NCBI GenBank assembly: GCA_918797485.1
Contig: CAKKNE010000002.1
Location: 4,306,501 to 4,370,500 of the forward strand
Length of the DNA stretch: 64,000 nucleotides
From: Pelagomonas calceolata
Lineage: Eukaryota; Sar; Pelagophyceae; Pelagomonadales; Pelagomonadaceae
Direction of reading: 5' to 3'
Position numbers and translations under genes: made by a program. Shown in pieces: positions 1 through 9,153 of this stretch. Numbering within the stretch: position 1 is the first letter of the stretch; each line of letters opens with the position of its first letter. The notes beneath the pieces were generated by a model. It saw nothing but the letters and a program-made list of their open reading frames with translations. It was not told the DNA's origin and made no database searches.

Positions 1-1320
1 GTCTATACTGATTTTTCTTTCCGCCGCGGCCCTTGAGCAGCTTGTTGATGGCCTTGACCGTCTTGCCATGCTCGATGGGTGACAGTAGCTCCCCTGAATC
101 CCCTTCGAACTCGGAGAGCAGGGGACAGCCGCGGACGAGGCGCAACAAGTTCGCCGGCGTGAAGATTTCGTCCATGTAATAAATCCCGATGCCGCGGAGC
201 GTCTGGGCGCTAGAACTTTGCAAGATAATATCAATAGCAGCTGGACAAGGAATAGATGAGAATGTAAGATGCTCCAGCGACAACGACTCGCATAGAATTC
301 GTAGGCACTCGTCGTCCGCACGGCATTCCGTTCCCAGGTCGAGACCGGTGAGCGTAGGCCGCAGCTGAGCTAGAGAGCGACAGAACTCAACGTCGATGGC
401 ACACTCTGGTGGCAATCTTAAAAACCTCAGACCTTCGAAGCGTGCGCACTGCAGGATCACTTCATTCGAAACGGGCAAATCAAAGCCCAAGTCTAATTTC
501 CTCAGGCGGCCCCGTAAAGGCGTCCGCAGCAGCATGTCCACAAAAGCCGCCAGCTCGTCGTCGCACTCGACAAGGCTTACCTCGTCCGCGCAAACGCACG
601 CCCGCGCCGCCGCTTCGATTGCGGCGTAATTCTCCGGCCGCCCCCGAAATTCGAGAGTTTTCAGTCGGGGGAAATGCTGCTGCCAGGTTTCTGCTGGAAT
701 GTCTTCAAAAGCGCTGAGTCTAACGTACTCTAGGAGCGGACACAAGCGGCCCACTTCCATTGCGAAGGATTCCATAGCCGCGCTCGTGACCACGTGTCCG
801 GCACCAAAGCAGCTCGGGATCCAGTTCAAAACGACGCGCGACACAATTCCAAGGCGTAGTCCCTGCTTTTTGAAAAGCCCAGGCTAGTGAGGGTGAGCTC
901 GCGCAGACGCCCTTGAGTGCTGACTACGAAACTCTGAAGCGCGTCTAGTGCCTCGTCTGACGGCTCTATATCAGATGCCTTGTGTCCTGTATAGAAATGG
1001 AGCTCGCGGCATCCGCTGCCGAACATTTGCCCCCACGCCGCGATGGCGCGCGCAGTCGAGCCATCGCTCAGCCGGAAACTTGCTTCATCCAGCACCGGGT
1101 GCTCCTTGGCGGCCCGACGCACCGCGTCTTGACACGTGCTGGATACTAACCGCAGAGCGAGAAAGTCTCCTACAACCGCCTTACGAATTTGTCCATCAAC
1201 GCCACAGATGATCACTCGTCCAGCATACGATACAACGTGCGCGAGCAGATCGACAGGCAAGTCATCGAGCCGAATTGCCGGCCGCGCCGCCGCGGCGATC
1301 TCAGGGCCGGTGGCAGCCAT
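1..1320 (-). CDS. F-box/LRR-like protein, truncated by window edge, with one frame change
   Basis: The ATG at 1318-1320 opens a 164-codon frame. It has an F-box-like start (residues about 17-65: RLDDLPVDLLAHVVSY, then LRLVSSTCQDAV) and runs into LRR-like sequence (RLRELTLTSLGF). The frame closes at 826-828. An overlapping frame then stays open from about 880 to the left edge and encodes clear LRR-type segments (LRKLDLGFDL, GLRFLRLPPE, LTGLDLGTE, LEHLTFSSI). The two halves clearly belong to one gene. The switch needs a one-base frame change between about 838 and 880, near runs of TTTT and AAAAA. No plausible GT-AG intron was seen. Such proteins normally act as SCF ubiquitin ligase substrate adaptors. 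Either a pseudogene or a base error is possible. Confidence 0.6.
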
Positions 1321-1406
1321 GATTAGTGCGCTCTCTCACAGCGTATGATAATAACACGCGCACCAGCAGCTGAGATAACGCGGCCGTACCCGATTTTGAC
1401 TCGAGG

Positions 1407-1428
1407 CTAGGAGTCGTAGACACACTAG
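1407..1428 (-). promoter_or_regulatory. CTAG-N14-CTAG upstream element, copy 1
   Basis: Read on the minus strand it is CTAGTGTGTCTACG followed by a second CTAG, giving 22 bp in all. It lies 86 bp upstream of the F-box/LRR start codon and points toward it. Function is inferred from recurrence. Confidence 0.5.
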
Positions 1429-1429
1429 C

Positions 1430-1730
1430 CCCAGCCGGTCGAGGACCCGTTCAACGTTGGTTTAGAACCCCAGGACTTCTACGGGGGGAAGATCTATTCG
1501 GCGCCGGGCCTCGATCGCCTCAGAGGTTTGGATCGGTGGTTCGCGGACGTCAGGTCGGGCCGGGTCACGCCGAATCCTCGGGAGCTGTGGACGGTCTTCT
1601 GCGTTGCCGTAGAGGAGAAGGAGGGTCCGTTGCACCCCGCGATGGTCCAGCGCCCGCCGAGCGGTTACGGTGGGTACGCGCCGTCTCCTGCATTTCCGCC
1701 GGGCGGTTTCGGTTCATCTGCCTGCGACCG
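1430..1730 (+). other. Coding-like relic of unknown family
   Basis: From 1430 the plus strand has a run of about 100 codons with protein-like composition (DPFNVGLEPQDFYGG, GLDRWFADVRSG, RELWTVFCVAVEEKEG). There is no upstream ATG, and the run begins directly beside the CTAG element. After about 1730 the reading degrades into low-complexity sequence. The family is not recognised. It may be a decayed exon or gene remnant, or a chance open frame. The rest of this 950-bp gap (to 2268) holds only the 77-bp repeats. Confidence 0.25.
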
Positions 1731-2093
1731 GACCGACCCTACGGAGCGGAGCTGGTCTCGACCTGGGAGGCGTTGGGGGCGGCGGCATGCCGCCCCCCGT
1801 AACCTTAGCCGCGCCGGCCGAGCTTTCGCAGGCCCTCCGAATCGCTGGGGCATCCATTGAACCCATTAGTTCCGTTCCGACGAGTTGTTGTCAAGGGCCG
1901 TCTGGGCGGGTCGGAGCTCTCGCTCCCCGCTTCAGGATTGCTCGGCCTGGTGTGCGAGGGCATCTCTCTCACCACTTGATTTCCGGCTCGTCATAAAAGA
2001 GGAGCCAGTGGCCAGTTTCCACACCCTGACGGGGGTCGTCCCAAAAAAGGGGGGGCGTGCGAGTCCCTGTGACTCAGCCCTTGCGTCCTAGTC

Positions 2094-2247
2094 CAGCCGG
2101 ACGGGTGGGCCCGGGGGGAGCGGGAGGGGTACGGGGAGCCCTGCGACGTAACTAGCCTCAGCCTCAGCCTCAGCCGGACGGGTGGGCCCGGGGGGAGCGG
2201 GAGGGGTACGGGGAACCCTACGACGTAACTAGCCTCAGCCTCAGCCT
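2094..2247. repeat. Two tandem 77-bp units, also found inverted at 48.6 kb
   Basis: Unit 1 (2094-2170) and unit 2 (2171-2247) differ at only two bases. Each starts CAGCCGGACGGGTGGGC, contains a GGGGTACGGGGA block, and ends ACGTAACTAGCCTCAGCCT. The array sits just beyond the 3' end of the zinc finger/C2/PH gene. Part of the unit recurs in inverted orientation near 48,605-48,658. Confidence 0.85.
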
Positions 2248-2268
2248 CGGCCTGAGCTGCGAGAACTC

Positions 2269-4176
2269 CTACTTACCCGTCCGCGTCGACGATAAAGCAG
2301 ACACCGTCGCCACCGCTCGAACAACAGTGCTCATCGTCGAGCACGATTCGGAGGAAGCCACCGACGAGTTGTCCGACGCCAACCTTCTACGACGTCGCCG
2401 CCGCGGCGCCACGACTTTAGATAGAGCCGTCGCCCGCCCGTGCACCGAACGGAGCCGCCAGTACTCGAGCGCCCAGAGCCAGCGCTCCGCGTCGTTGGGA
2501 TTCGAGGGGTTCAAAAACCACAACCGCCCGTCGGGCAACTCGACAGACAAGGCGTGGTAGCCCTTATGTAGGCGGTGCGCGACGCGGCATTTGGTAGCGT
2601 TCAAGCTGACTCGAGCATGAGCGTCTCCTTTATGATAATAAAAACCAAGGATGCCGTGCGCCAACGTGCACCAGTAGACTTGCGTCCTGCCACCTGTTTC
2701 TTTCCCGCCACACGGAGCGCTCAGGATGTCGATGTGGGGCCCCTCGAGGAACCCACAAAAATTCGCGAACTGGTTCAGGCCTCGGATCGCCACTCGGACC
2801 TCGCCGCCGACGTAGTTCCTATAGCACTCTCTGGCCGTGAGTTTCATTTCTTGCACGGACTGGTTCTTCAGCGGGAAATGGAGCCGGTGGTTGAAGGGGA
2901 TAACAGTGATAGCATCTCTGGAAGATCGGTCGCAGCACCGCGCTAGGTCAGCCGGTGTCAATTTGTAGCTACCTTGTCCAAGCAGCTGGGAAACCTCCAT
3001 CTGGTGACTCCCTTTCCGTACTTTGAGATACAGCGTATACACTAGCGTGAAATCGAACGAGCAGCCTGGTACAGTGTTCTCGAGTTTGTCAAAATGAGCC
3101 ACACTTCTATGATGGGGATCCTTGAGACGCGCGTGCGCCCGCGCTAACTCCAACCTCGCTTCGGCGATCTCGGCGCGGATCTCCTTCTCCGACTGGACGC
3201 CGAACTGGTGTCCTTTCTTGGCCGGTTTTTTATGTCTGTCATCATCTCTCAGTCTCAATTGCGATTCGGGAATGTCGTAGGCAAATAAAACGTTGCGCTG
3301 ATCATCCAGCACGGAGCAGACCGCAAACAGGCCCGTGTTTTGCGGTAACGGAGGACCTTTTACGGTGACATCATAAAGTATCAACTGGATATTCCTAAGA
3401 GTAGCGACGCGCTCGTGCCAGAAGCGGCACCGGCATAAGGCCATCCGACACAAAGCCTGGACCTTGATGACGCCTCTTTTGTACGCTCGGAACTGTCTAT
3501 GCGACAACCAACTTCTAGCACATCGCGCCAAGATGTCATTCGCCAGAGCGCACCGGTAGTCCTCCTGGGCCTTGATCAAGAGCCGTTCCCGCTGTCGCAT
3601 CATCTCTTCCAGATGCCCACTACAGACGTGGCAACAGAGTCGCGCGCCGCCCTTCGGGTCGACCCAGTCGTAGCCCTTTGCCTGACAGCATCGGTCGTGG
3701 CAGACGACGGGGCAGTAGTAGCATTTTCGGATCCGCTCCGTCGGTCGCCCGTGCTCATCTACGGCAGCCATGACGCAAATTTCGCAGAACTGGTTCGTCT
3801 TCTTGCCCAGCCGCGGCGAGATCAAGTCGGGCACCGGGATTTCTGGTAGTTTGAGTGGTTGCTGTACAGCGCCTCGCCCAAAGATCGACAGGGCGCCCTG
3901 TCTCACTAAACCGCTCGCCTCGATGCCCGAACTATGGTTCAGTCTCGCCGCCAACCCGGCGCCGATCCACCGTCCCCTTGCTTTGTTGTGGCGCGCGTTT
4001 CTAGCGGCCACTCCATCTTCACCAAAGGTCCGGCACATCTCGTCGAAGGTCGCGCCGTAGCGGTGGTTCGACCTGCCGTTTGGTCTTTTGTCATCCTCGA
4101 TGGACTGCTTCGACGGCTGTACGGGCGGGCCGCGGATCGTCTCCCGCAGCGCGAGGAGGTGGGGGTCGTCGCGCAT
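2269..4176 (-). CDS. Zinc finger, IQ, C2-like and PH domain protein
   Basis: Complete 635-residue frame from an ATG. A Cys/His-rich PHD/C1-like finger lies at residues about 131-186 (CEIC, CYYC, CHDRCC, CCHVC). A basic IQ-like helix follows at about 212-255 (ARSWLSHRQFRAYKRG). A C2-like beta domain begins at about 262 (NIQLILYDVTVKG). A PH domain is at about 490-575 (VYWCTLAHGILGFYYHKG, ending with the typical Trp in AERWLWALEYWR). The tail is basic and Ser-rich. The combination suggests a peripheral membrane protein that binds lipid, and possibly calcium or calmodulin. The C2 call is weaker than the finger and PH calls. It is divergent with the TTC5-like gene. Confidence 0.75.
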   Translation of the reverse strand: MRDDPHLLALRETIRGPPVQPSKQSIEDDKRPNGRSNHRYGATFDEMCRTFGEDGVAARNARHNKARGRWIGAGLAARLNHSSGIEASGLVRQGALSIFGRGAVQQPLKLPEIPVPDLISPRLGKKTNQFCEICVMAAVDEHGRPTERIRKCYYCPVVCHDRCCQAKGYDWVDPKGGARLCCHVCSGHLEEMMRQRERLLIKAQEDYRCALANDILARCARSWLSHRQFRAYKRGVIKVQALCRMALCRCRFWHERVATLRNIQLILYDVTVKGPPLPQNTGLFAVCSVLDDQRNVLFAYDIPESQLRLRDDDRHKKPAKKGHQFGVQSEKEIRAEIAEARLELARAHARLKDPHHRSVAHFDKLENTVPGCSFDFTLVYTLYLKVRKGSHQMEVSQLLGQGSYKLTPADLARCCDRSSRDAITVIPFNHRLHFPLKNQSVQEMKLTARECYRNYVGGEVRVAIRGLNQFANFCGFLEGPHIDILSAPCGGKETGGRTQVYWCTLAHGILGFYYHKGDAHARVSLNATKCRVAHRLHKGYHALSVELPDGRLWFLNPSNPNDAERWLWALEYWRLRSVHGRATALSKVVAPRRRRRRRLASDNSSVASSESCSTMSTVVRAVATVSALSSTRTGK

Positions 4177-4646
4177 GGTATTGGTGCTGGGCAGCCTCTT
4201 ATGTTGCTGCTGGCTCTCACGGCTTCGGGCAGCCGGACCGTGGGAGTCTCGCGACGCGCGCAGAGGTTTGCTCGATCTGTATGCCCTGCGTTTTGCGCGC
4301 CGGCGCGAGAGAGCAATTGCGCCGCGCCGCTGTGAGAGCCCGCGAGCGCTGGGCTCTCAAATCCGCCCAGCCGTCACCCCAACGGTGCCAGGAGATGTGC
4401 GCCGTCTCCGGACGCATCCATCCGTCCCGGCTCGATCACTCCCCAAGAGCAAGCCGAGCACCTGCTGCAGGGCAGCAAAACCTAGGCCGCAGTGCAGCTA
4501 TCTGTGCAACTCGGCGGCGTTTCATAGCGCAGATCACCACTGAACTCGTCTCGCTTCGAGACACGGGCAGAAAAGAGCCGCCCGCGCCGCGCTGCCTGCC
4601 AAAGAGCAGGCAATTTTTTCATTGCACGCCGTCGCAGCGCTCGCAG
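4177..4646. other. Divergent intergenic region
   Basis: This 470-bp gap lies between the starts of the C2/PH gene and the TTC5-like gene and must hold both promoters. The plus frame is open through it, but the translated sequence has no domain character. No CTAG-N14-CTAG element or TATA box was recognised. Confidence 0.5.
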
Positions 4647-5951
4647 ATGGCAGCTCAAACGGAAGCCCTAGCAAAAGTAGACACGCTCCTCAAGGAGCTC
4701 TGGCAGCTGCGCGACGCCTTCTTCGCTAGTGACGCAACAAAAAAGAACGAGGCCGTCGCCGCGAAGATCCAAGAAATAGTACAATTGATCCCGGACGGCG
4801 CGCCGAAGGCTCGAGCCGCCTATCTTAAGGGGAGGGCCCTCGACGCCGTCGAGAGCTATTCTGAGGAGGCCAACCAGCAGCTCGAAAAAGCAGTTAAGCT
4901 CGCACCGGATTTAGTCGAGGCCTGGGCGGCGCTGGGCCACTGCCTCTGGAAGAAGCCGGACCTGCACGAAGCGAAGAACTGCTACGAAAAGGCCGTGGAG
5001 AAGCGACAGACGGCGGAAGCTTTACGAGGTCTCTCCGTATTGTCGAGGACGCACGACACGCGAAAGTCGACCCCGGAGCAGGACGGCGCTTTTCACGATG
5101 CATCGGTGACGCACGCGCGGGCGGCGTGCAAGCTAGATTCAGAGGAAGGCGAGTCCTGGTACACGTTAGGTAATGCGCATCTGCGGAGATACTTCTCGCA
5201 AGGCCGGTCCGGAAGGAATAGCGTCGACCTGCTGATGGCGATGAAGGTCTTCGAGAAGGCCGAAACGTGTTATGCTAAAACAGCAAGACCGTCCACATCA
5301 TTGGAGGGAAAATGGGGCAACCCCGACTTACGGTTATCAAGAGGCTTAGCCAGGAGGCACGTGGAAGATTACGCGGGCGCCATCGACGACTTTCGGGCGG
5401 CCCACGCCTTAGATCCGTCCCTGAACGCGGGCGACATGGCCGAGGATTTATCAAGGTGGGTGAAAAGGGTCGCGGACCTGTGGGAGCGGAACGCCGCTTT
5501 AAAACCCAAACAACGCCAAAAGCTCGAGGAGAAGCTCTACACCATGAAGGAGCCCGCCGGCTACAAGAACACGGAGCTCTCGAAGTTAACTCAGGTAAAT
5601 GCCGGCGCGGACGCGAAGCACTTCGCGGCGAGCCCGAACGCCGGCAAGTGCCTGTCCCTCGTCGTGGCGCTGGAGTTACGAAGGGGGGGCTCGGTGCCCC
5701 CCGACGCCTTCCTGTGTTTCGCCTGGGACGGCGACAAGTGCTCCTGCGTCGCTTTATCTGTCTATGATGTGGACTGCAAACGCTTGGCGCCGGGCGCGGT
5801 CCTCACGGCGCTCGATCCGGTCATCGTGGACGTCGGGACGTCCGTGAAGTACAAGACGGTGCAGGTCCAGACGGCCTCGAAATTATTACACGACGGCAAC
5901 CCGCTCCCGCGCGTGCTCAAGGGCTGGGCGTCGTCCGAGGGGCGGAAGTAA
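4647..5951 (+). CDS. TTC5: TTC5/STRAP-like TPR protein with C-terminal OB fold
   Basis: The ATG at 4647 (MAAQTEALAKV) gives 434 residues, close to the 440 of human TTC5. The frame is open further upstream, but that sequence lacks homology character. TPR helices span residues about 45-290 (YLKGRALDAVESYSEEA, VEAWAALGHCLWKK, ESWYTLGNAHLRRYF, GAIDDFRAAHALDPS). The C-terminal part (about 315-425; CLSLVVALELRRGG, FLCFAWDGDKCSCVALSVYD, YKTVQVQTASKLLHDGNPLP) matches the TTC5 OB-fold region, including its final NG-P signature. In animals TTC5 is a p300/JMY cofactor and takes part in tubulin mRNA autoregulation by binding ribosomes. The role here is inferred from similarity. Confidence 0.8.
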   Translation: MAAQTEALAKVDTLLKELWQLRDAFFASDATKKNEAVAAKIQEIVQLIPDGAPKARAAYLKGRALDAVESYSEEANQQLEKAVKLAPDLVEAWAALGHCLWKKPDLHEAKNCYEKAVEKRQTAEALRGLSVLSRTHDTRKSTPEQDGAFHDASVTHARAACKLDSEEGESWYTLGNAHLRRYFSQGRSGRNSVDLLMAMKVFEKAETCYAKTARPSTSLEGKWGNPDLRLSRGLARRHVEDYAGAIDDFRAAHALDPSLNAGDMAEDLSRWVKRVADLWERNAALKPKQRQKLEEKLYTMKEPAGYKNTELSKLTQVNAGADAKHFAASPNAGKCLSLVVALELRRGGSVPPDAFLCFAWDGDKCSCVALSVYDVDCKRLAPGAVLTALDPVIVDVGTSVKYKTVQVQTASKLLHDGNPLPRVLKGWASSEGRK

Positions 5952-6064
5952 GGTTAGGGTATTTTCTCTTGCGTCGCGCCGACGGCGTAGGGCGGTGCTG
6001 GACCCCCACGCAATCGCCGCGACACCAATCCTCTATTCGGGAGACATATTTTAAGACAGTTCAT

Positions 6065-6268
6065 TTACTCCTCTTCCTCCTCGTCGTCGTCGGACTCGTC
6101 CTTGGGCCGCCCGCCCTTCTGCCACTTCTTGGAATACTTTAAATTGCGGTAGAACTTCGCGTCCATGTGCTTGAGGGCTTTGTACCGGAAGTTGGGCACC
6201 CGCTTGATGCCGTTGGCGTGCTCCTTGACGGTTTTGTTCCGCGCGGTGTGGTTCTTTTGCTTCACCAT
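6065..6268 (-). CDS. RPL29: 60S ribosomal protein eL29
   Basis: A 67-residue protein beginning MVKQKNHTARNKTVKEHANGI, the diagnostic eL29 start (KNHTxHNQ...HRNGIK in other eukaryotes), followed by RYKALKHMDAKFYRNLKYSKK. The tail is acidic (DESDDDEEEEE) where animal eL29 is basic. The length resembles the short yeast form. It is a surface protein of the large subunit near the 5.8S/25S rRNA. The ATG is preceded by GCCAAG, a reasonable Kozak context. No intron is needed. It is convergent with the TTC5-like gene (113-bp gap). Confidence 0.93.
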   Translation of the reverse strand: MVKQKNHTARNKTVKEHANGIKRVPNFRYKALKHMDAKFYRNLKYSKKWQKGGRPKDESDDDEEEEE

Positions 6269-6981
6269 CTTGGCGGCCTACGGAGGAATGGTGGTTTGGA
6301 TGTGTATTTGTGTGCGTGGGGAAAGGTGGGAGGAGCTCTCGTCTTGGGGAGTTTCGGCGGACCGGCGGCAGCGGTCGAGCCGTTCTCGGCCAGCACCAAG
6401 CGTGGACGGCGCCAGCCGCGACAGCAGGCTCGGCGGCGCCGCGGCGGCGAGCAGAGGTCTACAGCGGTGCCCGCTAGGCCGTTTAGAGCCCGTTTTGCAG
6501 CGGCTCCGTGTAGAGGCCTGTGGTACTCGCTAGCCGCACCGTCACGCAAGCAGCTCTCGTCTGCGACTGATGCGATGCCAAATCTACCGCTGTGCAGCGT
6601 AGCTCTCTCGTGGGGTCACAACTCACCTAGCTAATTGCGCCTCGCCGCACTCGCTCGAGATGAAAGCAGCATAGATGGACGAGGGCCGAAATGGACCTGT
6701 AGCAGCGTCCGGAGCCGTGAGACCATCCCTCAGATGGATATAAGGACCGCTGCAGCCTGCTGGCCGGCTATCGCGTTTTCGTGACGGGTTTTTGACAGCT
6801 CGTGCGCAGACGTAGAGCTCGGCCCTCGGGCGTCCTCAGGAGGCGCGGACGTTCACATTCGACCAATAACTGAGGCCTGTGGGCGCGCCGACCGAAGCGA
6901 GCGCTCAAAAGTGTCAAACTCAAGGCCAAGGCCTGAATTCATTTGCAGCAAGCGCCGCGGCCAGGACGCCGCCGAAAAAAG
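6269..6981. other. Divergent intergenic region upstream of eL29
   Basis: A 713-bp gap with no recognisable gene. Around 6736 there is an AT-rich GATATAAGG stretch that could act as a TATA-like element for the rightward gene. No full CTAG-N14-CTAG element was found, only isolated CTAG at about 6529 and 6628. Confidence 0.4.
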
Positions 6982-7828
6982 ATGTCCGCCGTCGCGCGGC
7001 CGACGGTCTTCGTCGTCCTCGCAAGTTTCCTCGTCCATCGAGCTACAGCAAACAACGACGACGACGACGACGAGTCCATGTCGAGATCGAGGCGCCGCCG
7101 CCGCCGGTCTACGAGGAGCCGCCGCCTCCGGTCTACGAGGAGCCGCCACCTCCATCGTACGACACAGCGTAGAAGTAAAGCCGTGGTCGCGTCGATGGCG
7201 TGGGGGCTGACGCGGTCGCGCACTCGAACTTAGATTTCCGCACAGATACGACGACCGCTGGCGCTACGGCGAGAGCTTCGACGCCTACGACCGGCGGCGA
7301 CCCGAGCCCGCTCCGTTCCGCCCGCGGCGGACGCCGTCGCCTGCCGTCGTCGTCAAGGAGCCGCCGACGCCGGTGCCGGAGGACCCGCTCCCGACGAGCC
7401 CCTACGCGCGCGCCGCCGCGTCTACTGCGGCCGCGCGGCGCAAGCTCGCGGCGACGCCCCGGCGCGAGGACTACGACGAGCTCCACGCGGAGCGCGAGGC
7501 CTTCGAGCGCCACGTCCGCAGCCTGATGGCGAAGAAGGCGAGGAAGGACGCGGCTAGAGCCGCCGTCGCGCTCGCCGCGCACGAGCGGACCGTCGAGCGG
7601 GCGTCGCGGCGGAAAGCCGAGATCGACGCCCGGCGCGGGCTCGCGGCGCGGACGGCCGAGCGGCGCCAGCGGCGGAGCGCCTCGACGTCGCCGGCGCCGG
7701 ACCTCGGGGCGCGGACGGCGGGACGGCGTCGTGCCGCCTCGATGTCGCCGGTGCGCCCGCGCGCGCGCGCGGCCCCGGACGATCTCGCCGCGCGGGCCGC
7801 GGAGCGGAGGCGTCGGGCTGGGCGTTGA
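6982..7828 (+). CDS. Small Arg-rich protein with possible signal peptide and one intron
   Basis: The ATG at 6982 begins a hydrophobic leader (MSAVARPTVFVVLASFLVHR) followed by an Asp run. Further on, another frame encodes repeated PPPPVYEE-type motifs and then stops. An intron from 7169 (GTAGAAG) to 7245 (CCGCACAG) would join it to YDDRWRYGESFDAYDRRR and then to a basic, probably helical domain (REDYDELHAEREAFERHV, ARDAARAAV-type helices, repeated AARTAERR units) ending at 7828. The leader and the PPPPVYEE part lie in different frames, separated by a GACGAC repeat, so the 5' structure is uncertain. Function unknown. It is convergent with the next gene, with a 36-bp gap. Confidence 0.45.
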
Positions 7829-7864
7829 GACGTTAGTCTAACTTTTGATCAGATACTTAGATTC

Positions 7865-8905
7865 TTAATAACAAGGCCCGAGGAGGTGCATGTGAGTCGC
7901 CGCCTCGTCGGGCCCCATACACCACAGCTGACCGCCGTTCAGACAAAGGCCGCCAAGCTCCTTGCCGTCCGGCGAAGGGATAACCTGCACGACGGTCGCA
8001 TTTGAGCTTACATCATCGGGCAGGCGCAGGATCCAGATTCGGCCAGCGACGTCCTCAGTCGAGTCGCCTTGCTCAGAAACATAGAGCATTTTGCCACTGA
8101 CCGCGACGCCCCATGGCATCCTGAACGCGAGGTCACCTCCGAGTCGGATGAGGCCTGCCGCGGATCCGCGACGCCAATTATATATGTGGATGGCGTCGGT
8201 CGCAAAGCCAGCGATGTAAAGCATGTCATCCTGAACCGCAAATAACGCATTTTCGTGTCTCGATAGGGACGTGAGAAATTGGTACAAAAGCGCTCCCGTT
8301 CTGTCGTCCACCACGTGAACTCTTGAAAATCGCTCGGGTTCATTTTCAGCCAAAGTTTCGGTTAGAATAAGGAGCCTATCACCAGCAAGGCCGATGTCGC
8401 AGACCCTACAATCTACCACATTTTCATGATCGGGATAGAAACGCTCTGGATCGATCTCCATGATTTCGGATGAGTACGTGGGGTCATCCAGTCGCGCGCA
8501 AACAATTAAGCATGAGCTATGTAGGAGAATCCACGCCGTGCCATCTCCGCGGAGGGCCACTGCAGTTGGACGAGGGGTGCCCACAAGTAGATCTGATATA
8601 TGATCTCCGCTCGCCGAATACGTCTTCAGACACCTGTCTGTGTCACCAAATCCATAGTTTGGGACGAGCGCGCCGTCACCATACGCGATCACCTGTTCGC
8701 TGAATACCAAATCTCCGACAGGCGAGCGATGCACCCTGAACAAGCCTCTGCACCGCCGTCGCCACAAATCGCGGTACATTTTGCACGCCGGGTCCACGGC
8801 CCGACCCGCCTCCGGCGCGAGAAACGACAGCACTGTACTGACCACATCGTCTGACAGCAACGCGCGATGGGTTCGCGTCCGCGGCACCGCTTGCTCCGAG
8901 TTCAT
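7865..8905 (-). CDS. F-box-like plus NHL/beta-propeller protein
   Basis: The ATG at 8903-8905 gives MNSEQAVPRTRTHRALLSDD; the earlier in-frame GTG is not needed. Residues about 14-45 resemble an F-box (LLSDDVVSTVLSFLAPEAG). The rest, about 300 residues, shows blade-like repeats typical of NHL/SMP-30 propellers (PTAVALRGDGTAWIL, ENALFAVQDDMLYIAGF, PWGVAVSGKMLYVSEQGD, LGGLCLNGGQLWCMG). Likely an SCF substrate adaptor, though the F-box is weak and the substrate unknown. It is divergent with the reductase gene across 248 bp. Confidence 0.6.
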   Translation of the reverse strand: MNSEQAVPRTRTHRALLSDDVVSTVLSFLAPEAGRAVDPACKMYRDLWRRRCRGLFRVHRSPVGDLVFSEQVIAYGDGALVPNYGFGDTDRCLKTYSASGDHISDLLVGTPRPTAVALRGDGTAWILLHSSCLIVCARLDDPTYSSEIMEIDPERFYPDHENVVDCRVCDIGLAGDRLLILTETLAENEPERFSRVHVVDDRTGALLYQFLTSLSRHENALFAVQDDMLYIAGFATDAIHIYNWRRGSAAGLIRLGGDLAFRMPWGVAVSGKMLYVSEQGDSTEDVAGRIWILRLPDDVSSNATVVQVIPSPDGKELGGLCLNGGQLWCMGPDEAATHMHLLGPCY

Positions 8906-9046
8906 GAGTGCTGGTCTAGACACTTGCGCGGCCGAAGCGATGGAAATAAGTTGCGGAAAGGTTCAAGGTGAATCGTTGTCCAGCGTGCGAGCTGTTTGCG
9001 CCCGCCTGCGGGCGTGTAGCGGCGCGCGCGTATGCCGGGCTGCTTG

Positions 9047-9067
9047 CTAGTGTCTTACTTGCGCTAG
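9047..9067 (+). promoter_or_regulatory. CTAG-N13-CTAG upstream element, copy 2
   Basis: Carries the exact 12-mer CTAGTGTCTTAC, preceded by GCTTG. It ends 86 bp before the ATG at 9154 and points toward it. Because it matches copies in clearly non-coding DNA, it argues against translation starting upstream of 9154. Confidence 0.6.
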
Positions 9068-9153
9068 CTGCGCTCCACAGCGTTTTTGGTCGTAGCTCGA
9101 ACCACGCGGCGCGAGGCAGGCTGCGAGCTGGCACAGGTTCATTAATTCCACTA

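Noticed and set aside
8968-9153. Upstream extension of the reductase frame
   Set aside because: Starts at ATG but crosses a CTAG promoter element found in non-coding DNA elsewhere; the ATG at 9154 gives a normal membrane anchor and length.
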